This document shows, in pieces, positions 1 through 11,300 of a DNA stretch of 64,000 nucleotides. Source of the DNA: Aporrectodea caliginosa (taxonomy: Eukaryota > Annelida > Clitellata > Crassiclitellata > Lumbricidae); contig JACEVL010000671.1 of NCBI GenBank assembly GCA_020284085.1, positions 1,636,001-1,700,000 on the forward strand, read 5' to 3'. The translations under genes were made by a program, and so were the position numbers. How positions within the stretch are numbered: the first letter of the stretch is position 1; each line of letters begins with the position of its first letter. The notes below the pieces were generated by a model. It was not told the origin of the DNA, searched no databases, and was given only the letters and a program-made list of their open reading frames with translations.

Positions 1-370
1 TATGGATTGATGGCCGAAAGAACGAACGAATGAATAGATCTATATTTAATGTGTAGATGGGTGGATATTGACGGATTAATGTAGAGATGGATGATAATAC
101 GAACTAATGGATGGATGGATGTATAGAAATACGAACAAATTCTGAATAAAATTATAGATGAATGGACGGATGAATGATAGATGATTGGATAAATGGAAAA
201 ACGAACATATCTAAAAATCAAGTTATAGATAGATGGATTGATGGATATATTGATTATCTAATAGATGGGTGATAAAATGAACGAAGGAATGAATAAGACG
301 ATGGATGGATGAATGGATGGATTAAAGAAAGATTATTGAATATGAACGGATGAATATTATATAAATGGAC
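1..370. repeat. Degenerate GATG/GGAT tetranucleotide repeat
   Basis: The stretch is dominated by ATGG/GATG words broken by substitutions, with no splice-bounded or conserved coding frame. The same motif family returns at 1440-1990 and, on the opposite strand, at 2413-2900. Nothing else is visible up to about 640 beyond unique AT-rich DNA. Confidence 0.85.
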
Positions 371-643
371 GGATTAGAGGTCGGCTTAAGGGACGTCTGG
401 TGAGCTATACAGAGCAAAGCATCCAAAGTAATCAAGACCTGGTGGGCTTGGGAGGGGAAGGGAATAGGGTCTAAGAGGGATAAGGGAACGGGTGGGAGGG
501 GGGTTTAATTAAATAGTGCGCTCTATAAAACTCGTTTGCCCTATATCGCCAACGGGGTAAAAGCGCTGAACGCATTAGTCGCATGAAAGTTTAATGAGAT
601 TAATTGTTCGATGCTAGACACTACCGTCGACAGATGGCAGTAG

Positions 644-792
644 CACCATCATAATCGTCGTCATCATCATCATCATCATCGTCAACATCATCATCGTCAT
701 CAACAACAACATCGTCGTCATCATTATCATCATCGTCATCAACAACAACGTCGTGGTCATCATCATCACCTTTATGATGATGATCTCCATAA
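644..792. repeat. (ATC)n / (CGTCAT)n trinucleotide repeat
   Basis: Runs of CATCATCAT interrupted by CGT and CAACAA. Open frames across it give poly-Asp or poly-Met, which is a repeat artefact. A very similar tract lies at 58075-58265. Confidence 0.9.
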
Positions 793-839
793 TCAGCAGC
801 AGTATCAGAATCCATACAACATCAGATGCATGTAAGCAT

Positions 840-1012
840 TTGGACAATTATATAATAATATTTATTCTTTAATGAAACGCCTGACAAACGCACTGTGCTG
901 TACATGTACAAGTTACGACGATTAAACAATTCACAAGAACACAATTCACAGAAAACATAAAAATCAACAACGTTGCAGCCATGCAAGGCGCAAGCTCGTT
1001 GTACTTTTGCTG
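840..1012 (-). mobile_element. Interspersed repeat, 3' end (TGTACAGCGC family)
   Basis: Read on the minus strand it contains a block resembling TGTACAGCACAGTGCGTTTG, then TTAAAGAATAAA and an ATT-type tail. The same 3' block occurs at 21470-21597, 22757-22935, 26818-26885, 51190-51262 and 59117-59300 with different microsatellite tails, as expected of 3' ends of a LINE or its SINE. The autonomous partner is not visible. The following DNA to 1440 holds only a short TG-rich patch (about 1200-1275). Confidence 0.6.
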
Positions 1013-1439
1013 CCACCTAGGGAATGTAGGTATGAGCTAAACCCAGGGGGACCTTTACGGGAACCGAACCAGGTCCGTGAGCACTTCAGGCAAGAGTGGT
1101 GTCCATTATACTTCCCCCCCTCCCCAATTATATGGCGCCGTAGTTTGTATCTCCTTCGATGGCTACAAATATACGTGTTCTTGCATTACGTAATTCAGTG
1201 TAATACATGTAAATGCAAGTGCAGTTGTATGTGTAAGTGTTTCTGTGAGTTTGTTTTTGTGTTTGTGTGTATATGTATCTACTCGAATAATTGGTCATAA
1301 CTGACCCGGAATGGTCGGCCTTTTGGCGCCATTGGCTAACGTAGCCTGCTGAATTATTCATGTCCCGGGTCACGTGATTGATTACGTCAGCGGCCGATGC
1401 AGCGCCCTCTGGTCCGACACGTTTGACTTTGCGCACGTG

Positions 1440-1990
1440 ACAATGAATGATTGATACGGAAGGAGGATGGATGGATGAACGAACAAATGGCTGGAGGGAT
1501 GGAAAAATGGATGGATTGATGGAAGGATGGATGAATGAATGGATTGAAGAATGGATGGATTAACGAGCAAATGGATGGACGGATGGATAAATGAATGGAC
1601 GGATGGATGGATAAATGAATGGACGAATGGATGGATTGATGAATAGATCGATGGGTGGTTGTATGTATATGGATGGATGGATGAACGAACAAATGGATGG
1701 AGGGATGGAAGAATGGATGGAAGGATGTATGGACGGATGGATGAATGGACGGATTAAGGAGCAAATGGATGGAATCATGGAAGGATGGATGAATGGACGA
1801 ATGGATGGATTAACGAGCAACTGGATGTATGGATTGATGGACGAATGGATGGATGGATGAATAGATCGATGGGTGGTTGTATTATGTATATAGATGGATG
1901 GATGAATAGGTTGATAGAATTATAGTTGCGGGTCTGACGTACGGGTGAATTGACGGATCGATGAATGGATGAGTTGATTATTGAATAATG
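1440..1990. repeat. Degenerate (GGAT)n/(GAAC)n minisatellite
   Basis: Long tract of GGATGGATGAATGAAC-like words. Overlapping open frames on both strands (for example 1382-1860) are repeat-derived, rich in His-Pro-Ser-Ile on one strand and Met-Asp-Gly-Trp on the other. Confidence 0.85.
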
Positions 1991-2235
1991 AATGGATGGA
2001 TGGAATTTTGAACGGTCTCCAGAGAATTCTAATTTCCCATATTCACGGTTTCGTTTGAAGCGACCATCGACCGATGCTTTGGGCTTCAGTATTACGGCGC
2101 ATTAGAAGTCCTTATTGATTGATTGATTGACTCCTTTTATTGACACACACACACATCAGCATAAATTATATATAAAAAGTCGTTGTCATTATAGTTATAC
2201 AACGTATAAAAGCACGATATAATATATGATGACTC

Positions 2236-2412
2236 TGTACTATAGTCTGTAGCGGATTGGTTAGAGCGCTTGCCATGTAACGCGGAGAGCACGGGTTCGA
2301 TCCTCCTTCCCTAAGAAGAAGAGCAAGTCCTTCACTCACAATTGCTCAGAGCCTTCGATTGGTGTGTGGTCATCAGATATAGTAGCGCTTATACTAAATG
2401 TCTGATAACAAT
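2236..2412 (+). mobile_element. tRNA-derived SINE
   Basis: A tRNA-like head shows an A box (GGTTAGAGCGC) and a B box (GGGTTCGATCC). A tRNA-unrelated body (GCAAGTCCTTCACTCACAAT) is shared with copies at 21690, 39985, 44706 and 49868. The element runs directly into the (ATCT)n tract, so the microsatellite is probably its grown 3' tail. Confidence 0.75.
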
Positions 2413-2538
2413 AATCTATCTATCTATCTATCTATCGTATCCGTCCGTCCGTCCATCCATCCATCCATCCATCCATCCATCCATCCATCCATCCATCCAT
2501 CCATCCATCCATCCATCCATCCATCCATCCATCCATCC

Positions 2539-2593
<55 letters not shown>

Positions 2594-2900
2594 ATCATCC
2601 ATCCAAAACCTTCTATCCATCCATCCATCCATCTATCCACCCATCCATCCAAAAAACTATTTGTGCGTGTAAGAGTGCCAGTTCTTATCAACTTCTTTCC
2701 ATCCATCCATCCATCCATCCGTGCATGTAAGTCCATCCATCCATCCATCCATCCATCCATCCATCCATCCATCCATCCATCCATCTATTTATGTATCTAT
2801 CTATCATTCCATCCAACCTTCTATCCATCTATCCACCCATCCATCCAAAAAACTATTTGTGCATGTAAGAGTGCCAGTTCTTACAACTTCTTTCTTTCCA
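2413..2900. repeat. (ATCT)n then (ATCC)n microsatellite
   Basis: Near-perfect ATCT and CCAT runs with two interruptions carrying the same AAAAACTATTTGTGC block (about 2650 and 2850), which indicates an internal segmental duplication. Open frames here (up to 191 codons) are poly-His-Pro-Ser-Ile artefacts. Confidence 0.95.
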
Positions 2901-3000
2901 TCAATGCATGCATCTGACTATCAGTTTATTCTGTTTTATTGTCCAAGTGCGTAATAACGATAGCACTGTGTATTATTATGTCTTGGTCTTATGCTTGAAG

Positions 3001-3634
3001 ACGAGACCGTTCTTGAAGGCCGTCTACGAAGGCGACCTGGCCAAAGTCTCATCAATGGTCGAAGACGATGCAGTCCCAGTCGACGTCTGTAATTCGGTGA
3101 GTGCTTCGTCGTTTAGCTACCAGTCGAAGCTTTACGAACTGTACGTAAGTAAGTTAGTGATGCATGGAGAATTCATTTGGCGCTTCTTCCAGAAGGAATC
3201 AGCTGAGTTCATTTCGCTGCGTTTAAGTCAGTTCAGTTAAATAGGTCCGGTCAGATAGGTCAGGACAATTAGGTCAGTTAGAATGAAAATCGAGACAGAC
3301 AGGCTTTTAGACAAACAAGGATATGGTGATTTGTTCTTTAATTACTATTTTGGTTTTTTATAGTGGTTTATGCCGATTGGTCTGATTTGTTCCTGTATTC
3401 TAATAATTACGTACTGTATTTGTCATCGAACTAAAGCGTCACTCAGCGATTCAGAGGCGCTCCCAACCCAAGTCAGTGCTATCACTAACAAATGAAACAG
3501 ACTTCAGACGTTTCCGAAACAGGAGAAGAGAAAGACACAGAGATGCATAGGCACACAGACAGACAAACATACATATACACACACACAGGCATTAGGCACA
3601 CAGAGACACACAGGCACACATATATTTAGACTGC

Positions 3635-3665
<31 letters not shown>

Positions 3666-5398
3666 TGTGCACAGATGAGTATTTGATTGACAGAAACTCT
3701 ACCTAGATCATAGGCTAGATGCCAACGTTTGACCTGATTTACTTTCCCAGCTGTCAATCAAACAGTGACCTGTCGCGGCCTTTCTCATCGCTCTTGTTTC
3801 CCGGCTCAAATTAACTGACCTTGCGCGCGCAATATAAGTGCTATAAATTAAATGAAATAAGATGAATAGATAAATGGTCATCCGTCTTGTCTTCCTTTCC
3901 TCTTCCAGGCGGGTCTCCAGGCAATCCACTTTGCCGCCAAGACCGGTGACGCAGAAATGACGTCAGAACTAATCAAACACGGAGCCATGATTAATGCCAC
4001 GTCAGCGGTAAATAAAATGTCTCTGTCTTACTAACTCCGAACTATATTACATATATATATTTAAATATATATATATAAATTTATATATATATATATATAT
4101 ATACATATATAGCTAACTCCGAACCAAGAACTATATATGTGGTCTAATAAATAATGTATATATATATATATATATGTAGTGTGTACACACAATGGCTATT
4201 ATATATAGGAAGAGGCAATCGTACACAATGGATATATATATATATATATATACGCATATATATATATATATATATATATATAATCACACACATTATATAT
4301 ATATATATGATTATCTCTTCATATATATAACTATATATATTATATGATTATCCTGCGTTGTTCGTGTTTGCCTGATGCAATTGGCCGTTCATTTCTACCG
4401 TACATAAAGCGCCGCCATCTTTTATCTCCTTTGCGAAGATCACCGACGACGATGGCATTGAACGCAGTCGAGCGGAATCGAATCAACGAAGCGACACAAC
4501 CATCAGCAGCTGCAGCAGTCTCCTACAGCTCTGCATTGTTTAACGACGACTTGCTGTGGCATGCAGCCTCCGTGGCCTCCTTATCTCTTTTACCCTTTCT
4601 TTCCTTCTTACCTTGCATTTCTCCTCTTAAACCAAGTCTAGCTAAGAAACTTTTATTGTCCATCTTTAACAATGTCTTGTGGCTCCAAGGTCGTTGACCT
4701 GGCTTGGGTCAACCGTTTACAAGACCATGGATCGATGGATTCACGGATCTGACCTCCGCTCGGCATCTTTTGGGTGATCCTCGTGAATAAGCTGGTCCCC
4801 TACATGCACTTAACTTTAGACTATAGCGCTTTCGAAATTTGGAGTTTATGATTAAGATTACGACTATAGTTTAGAGACATCTACATGGACTTGGGCAACA
4901 TCTTGACGTCGGTAGAAATTATCTTTATCATATTTAGTTCTCGCTCATCGTGTTGCAGCGGTCGCAATTTCCAGTTTGAAGCTTACCTATTTTAGAAATA
5001 CAATGGTTTAGCCTTGGGTACAATGCCTTTAAATATAGGCCTAGCCTTAATCTAGTACTTAATATCAATTTTATCTTATCACTTACCGTTGGATCTCGAG
5101 TTTTAGAACCCAGAGGAAGATATTCTTATCTACTCAAAAAGTAGTTTGAAAAGTATATGTAAATAAATAGATAAATGTTATTAGGTCTATCTATATATCA
5201 AAAACAATTCATTTTTAAAATTAAATAAGTTTCGTGTTATGTGATAAGCATTAATTTTGATGACTCTCAAACAGATAGATAAAGTGGTATTGGTCTCAAT
5301 ATGAGAACATTGTTGCGTGCCATGTTATTATATCGTACAGTGGGAAGTTAAAAAAGGTGTCGCGAGATGCGTATGGATGCGTATGAATGACCATATAT

Positions 5399-5436
<38 letters not shown>

Positions 5437-6031
5437 CGAATAGTTTGTATCTATTATCTATCGTCGATTGGGGGCGCTACTGGGAGAGAAGGAGGAGGAG
5501 GAAGACGAAGAAGAGGAAAAAGAAGAGGAGAAGGAAGTGTAGCAGATTGAAGGGGAGAAAGAGATGATATATGAGAGGAAAAAGAGGAGGAAGAAAAGAA
5601 AAAAACGAGGAAGATGAGTTTGAGTGGAGGATGAGGAAGCGGATGAAAAGGATGAGGAATTAGAGGATGCGAGGCTAACGAAAAGGAGGAACAGAAAAGA
5701 GGAAGAACACGAAAAGTTCAAGAAGAGATATTGAATGATAAGAGAAGAGGATGAACACGGAGGAAGGAGAACTATGGGAGGAAAAGTAAGAACGAGAGAG
5801 CATGAGGAGAAGGATGAAGCAGCCAATGAAATGAAGCAATGAAGAGAAGACAGATCAGGGAAGAAGAAGATGAGGAATGAAAGGTGGATTGACGAGAAGG
5901 AACGACAGGAAGATTACTAGAGGAGAGGAGGAGGAGGAGGAAGGAGGGAGAGAGAGGATTCGATTCGTTCTTGCTCATCCAATTGAGACGTTGATTTGGA
6001 ATGAACCAATCGATCGATCGATCGAACACTC

Positions 6032-6081
<50 letters not shown>

Positions 6082-7776
6082 ACACCCCCACGCACGCAAA
6101 CATACACAAACGCACAGATGTATAAAAATTAGATAAAGGGACACAATATCATACGATTTATAGACAAATATACATTTTATATAACTGGAGTCTATATGTA
6201 CAGGAAATACAGACTCCAGTTATATTATTAGCATAATGTAGTTAAGAATGTATATGAATTTAACGCGTAGTAATAATAATAAAATAAGTAATAATAATAA
6301 TAATAATAATAATAATTCCATAATAAGAACGCATAGTAATTCATCATAAATTTATTTATTTGCAAACATGAGTAGCCTACGCGTATTAAATTTGTTACGA
6401 TTGTTACGATTAACATAGATAAATTTTAAAAGGCCGCCAGGGGGAGCTGGTAGCAGAAGTCCATCCTTAGAGCAGCTGTCTTTCCCATTTTTGAACTTAA
6501 TTCCACATATCGCTCCTCTTCCTCCTCTCTTCCTCCTTTCCTCCTCCTTCTCCACCCACCTCCTTCTCTTCCTCCTTCTTCTTACTCCTTTTTCTCCTCC
6601 TCCACCATCTCCTCCTTCTTCATCTCCTCTTTCTCCTACTTCCTCCTTTTCCTGCTCCTCCTCCTTCTCCTCCTCCTTTCTCCTGGTAGGGTAGATTTTC
6701 CTCCTCCTAGGGGAGTGTCTCCTGGATGAGAGCCTCCTCTTTCTTCGCTCCTTTTTCTGCTCCTTCACCTCCTCTTTCTCCGGTTTCATTTTTCCTCCTC
6801 CACCTTTTCCTCCTGCTCCTTCTTCTCCCCTCTCTCGTCTCCTCCTAAACCTTCTACCTCCTTCTCGGCTTCCTCCTTCTCTTTCACATCATCCATCTTC
6901 TCCTCTTTCTCCTCAGGAGGAATTTGTCCTCTTCCTTCTTCTTCTTCTCCTTTTCCTCCTCAGAGGAGTTCTCTACTGTATAGGCGTAAGAATTGGTAGG
7001 GTAGCGGTAGGCTATGGTAGGGGAGTGTGGGGTGGATGAGAGCGAGGTGACGAATATCAAAGGCAGGCGGCAGGTTTGCACTGTGGCCGATAAATCGTCC
7101 GGTTTAATTAAGCCGAGTGGTGGATAAACAAAAGGCGCTAGATAATATTCTCGGTCGTCGCTGTCAGTGAACGATATACGGTAATGGCGGAGGAGGAGCA
7201 GGAGGAGAAGGAGGAGGAATAGGAGGAAGGAGAAAGGAGGAGCAACAGGAGGAGGACTAAGAGGAGTGAGAAGAGGGATAAGAGGAGGAGCAATAGAAGG
7301 AATGAAAAGCGGAATGGGATAACTTAGAGGAGGAACAGAAAGAATAACGTGAGGAATATGAGGAATGAGATGATGAATAGGACAAAGAGCAAGAGGATAG
7401 GAATGAAAGTAGCAATAGGATAAATGAGGGGAGGATTAAAAGAAAAGAAAGGAGAATGAGGAATAGGAGAATTAGGTATAAGAGGAGGAATAGGAGGACG
7501 AGCGACATGAACAGCAGGAATGAGAGATTGAGAAGGAACAGGATAAAGGAGAATGGGACGAGAAATGAGGAGGAAGAGGAGGAGGAGAAGGGAGGAGTAG
7601 AGACGTAATAATGGCCGACGCCTATCTACCGTTGTCCAGACAGATAGGTCGCAGACAAACCGACGCCATGCATGCACGTTGGCCATGATACAGGTCCACA
7701 AACGATCTAATTCCACCTCTCAACCACTAAATATACACGATGTGGACCATAAACTTCTCAGCTATCATAGCATTAC

Positions 7777-7816
<40 letters not shown>

Positions 7817-7881
7817 CATACATATACAATATTAATTACCTTCTATATCGCTGGTGAATAATGTGTGTATACTGTGCATGA

Positions 7882-7956
<75 letters not shown>

Positions 7957-8233
7957 CTATTTATGCACAGGCGTATATTTCTAATTACCTACACATTATA
8001 TTATTATTATTACTATTATTATTATATTGTATTATAATAGTACTAGCTCCTTCATCCCTGGATTGGAGTAATATATAAGAGCGTAAACCAACATTAGGCT
8101 AATCCCAAACATTAAGCATAAGCCTCTATTAAGATTGACACAATTATTATCAGCAGCTATTTTTAATTGTAGCTTTCCGGAAATTGTACCAGGCTGCGGT
8201 GTGCCAGCCTGTTTCTTCTCTCATTAAACGAAT

Positions 8234-8303
<70 letters not shown>

Positions 8304-11300
8304 TATGTATGACTTGTATGTATATTATACACTTACAATCATTATCGTATTTTCGAAGAGATGATGTATGCATGCATCAGAACACTTTATATAGCGCATT
8401 TTAAATACCTCGCAAGTGCGGTGGACATAAGTAGTCCTAAATGTTGCTTTTAAATTAATGCCATTATTTTCGTCCTCAAACCACTTATTCTCCGCAATAT
8501 GCACTTAACCTGGTATAAGTATGCGCTGACACAGAACAAGCATGCACATACAGAAGCATATCCGCGAATCAGTATGCGGCATATCAGTATGCATTTATAC
8601 GCTGTAGTATAGTATGCATTTACAAATTTTACATTGTATCATTATCGCCGAAAAGGCACTATGGGCATGTTGCATCAGTATTTAAGGTCGAAGGTCACAC
8701 GAAAGACACGTGACCTGTTACTTTATGGGTCAGGTCGCGACCTTCATCGCGATTTCTCTGATCGACCTATAATATCCCGATCGTCTTCTTCCTAGAAGAG
8801 AACGGACGGAAGATTCCCATAATTCACCGCTCTTCCGGTTGTGCATGCGCCATTGTTGCTGTAGAGGGCGCTTTTGTTTTATTTACTCATCCGCTGATCC
8901 AAGACAGAGGCTTCGTTTCTAAGCCTCTGTGTTTTACGATTGCCCTCTCTCTCTCTGACTGCCTCTCTGTCTCTGTCTGTCTGTGTGTCTCTTTTTCTCT
9001 CTGCCTTTCTTTACCTCTCTCCCATTATCACTCCCCATTCCATATGTCTCTGCCTCTCCCTCCGTTTCTCTCTCTTCGGGGCCGTCCATAAATGACGTCA
9101 CGCACCTAGGGGGGGATCGGAAATTTGTGACGATGTGTGACATAGGTGTGGGTCTGAGAAGTGTGACGTCACACCAGGTCTATGTTATTAAATTTAACCA
9201 TTAACAACAATTTAAGTTTAATAATAACAGCATTAATTTTGAGGATTAAATTTTCATTTTTTGTTATTTTAATGTATACGGGCACCATTATTAATAATTT
9301 TCTAATTATTTCAATATTTGGTCACCGTTAGATTTTAAAATATTCATGCTTTCCCTATTTGTTCCATGAAGGAGCATTTTGCTTAGCCATTGAAATTTGG
9401 TTTTAGGAGGGGGGGTCAGAGCTTTGTGACGTCATTTTTCAGGGGTGTTACCTTTTGTGACGAAGTGTGACGAGGGGAGGGGGTTAAAATCGGCCAAAAT
9501 TGCGTGACGTCATTTATGGACGGCCCCTTCTCCGGTTGTCCTTCTCCCTCTTTCTATCGCTATTTCTCTGTCTTTCTCCGTCTCTGTCTGTCTGTCTCTG
9601 TCTCTGTATTTCTCCGTCTCTGTTTTTCTTCCCCCTCTATCCATTTGTCTCTCTTTCATGCTGTATGCTTCCGTGCAAGTGTGATGACATGGCACACAAT
9701 TTCGAAGAAACATGGTAACTAGTAGCCATGAAATACAAAGTTGTGGCAGAACATAAGTTTCCGTGACAACACACCTGCCATGGTAACAAACAATTTCTGA
9801 TCAGCAGAGAATGCTGGTCGAATAGCTTCTAAAGCGCCCGAATTAACATTGCTATAGTATCCCTTTTGGCGTTCCATGAAAGGCGCTCTACAAATGTTTT
9901 GTTGCATCATATCTTTAAACCGGATCCGGAAATATAAGCCTGTCGCGAGATCCGTTTGAAAACCGGAAGCGATTCGGTATATAAGTAACCGAAAGATCCA
10001 GCACAAGATCAACAGAGCCTTTGAAGTCTTTTGTCGCTGCCTTCGAAGGCTCCTTTGAACCGGACGTCTCGAAGGCTGGACCGAAAGTTGAACGACGTCA
10101 GTTCCGGTCCACGGAATACGGCGTTCGATCATTTAAACGATGACGTCCAAATCCCATAATTCCGCTCGCCTGTCAGCCACTTCCGCTCAGAGATTTATGC
10201 GGCGCAAGAGTTGGATTACTTTCGAATTTACGCTGCGCTATATAATCAAACGTGCTGTCTAATTTAGACGCTATGGGTTTGTTATAATGGCGCTATATGA
10301 AAGGTATAAAAGAGAGAGGGAGGAGGGAGAGTGATAGGTAGTAAGACAGGCAGACAGAGAGACAACGAGGCAATCAGAGAAAGAGGTATAATAAATGTGT
10401 GTTATTAAAGCGCTAGATGAATGGTCTATCTGTTTGTCTGGCTTTTCGTCTGTCTGTCTGAATGTATGTAAAGCTACATTTGTCTTCTTCCGAGTCCGTC
10501 TGAATGTCTCTTTGAATGTCTCTATAGCTCCCTTCTTGTCGCTGTCTGGTTGCCTCTGTCTTTCTGCATTCCTGTCTGTGTATATCTGTCCGTCTTTCTG
10601 AGCGCATGTCTGTCTGCTTGTCTGCCCTGCCAGCTATAGACCATTAATTCGGTTGCCATCGCGACAGTAACCACAGAAACTCGATTAAACCTGCCCGGCA
10701 TTCGGTTGCTATGGCAACAAATTAGGTTCCCGTGACGACTTCTGGCACGAAATTAAGCGTTGATATATCTCACGGGTAATAGCGTCCCACCCCATTTCCA
10801 TGGCAACGGAAGAGGGTAGGCCTAAAGAGGGACCGGGTGTCATTTGCCTGTTTTATTAAATACACTCCAAACAGAAGAGCATAAGAAGAGGCGGAGAAAG
10901 AAAAGAAGGAGGAGGAAGAGGTGGAGTAGCCCCTTAAGTCATCCTTGAGAGGCATTCATGGTGTGAAGTGTCAGCCATGCACTTCATCTTTCTCAGCCTA
11001 AAATAATATTGCGTGGCCTCCATCCAGACACGTCGTCCACCAAAACGGCGTTAACGGATACCACTCGAAAAATCGCTCGAAAAACAAGCACCGTCGCGGC
11101 TCTAACCTCTACGGTTGCTATGGACACCGCATACGTAATATCTGCTTCGAACAGACACGAGTGTACATGTATGTGGCATGCTCGTATACATCCCAGTTCT
11201 CTTTGCGCAGACGTGCGAGATTAAAATTGAAGAAAGTGGTCGACTTTTGTTGGCGCACAATAAATTGTCAATTGGGGACTTTTAATATTGCCACATCTCC

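Noticed and set aside
614..847. Poly-Asp and poly-Met frames in ATC repeats, here and at 58065-58454
   Set aside because: Trinucleotide repeat artefacts without splice or homology support.
2236..2330. tRNA gene with A and B boxes
   Set aside because: No closed acceptor stem, and the same body follows each of several copies: a tRNA-derived SINE. The same holds for 21690, 39122, 44706 and 49868.
2342..2917. Open frame of 191 codons (His-Pro-Ser-Ile repeats)
   Set aside because: Translation of an (ATCC)n/(ATCT)n microsatellite; open in several frames because the repeat has no stop codon.
4344..4697. 117-codon + strand frame in the ankyrin intron
   Set aside because: Begins in TA-repeat DNA, no family resemblance; the ankyrin exons splice over it.
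9719..10132. 137-codon minus-strand frame
   Set aside because: No recognisable domain, no supporting splice sites, and overlaps repeated intronic blocks.
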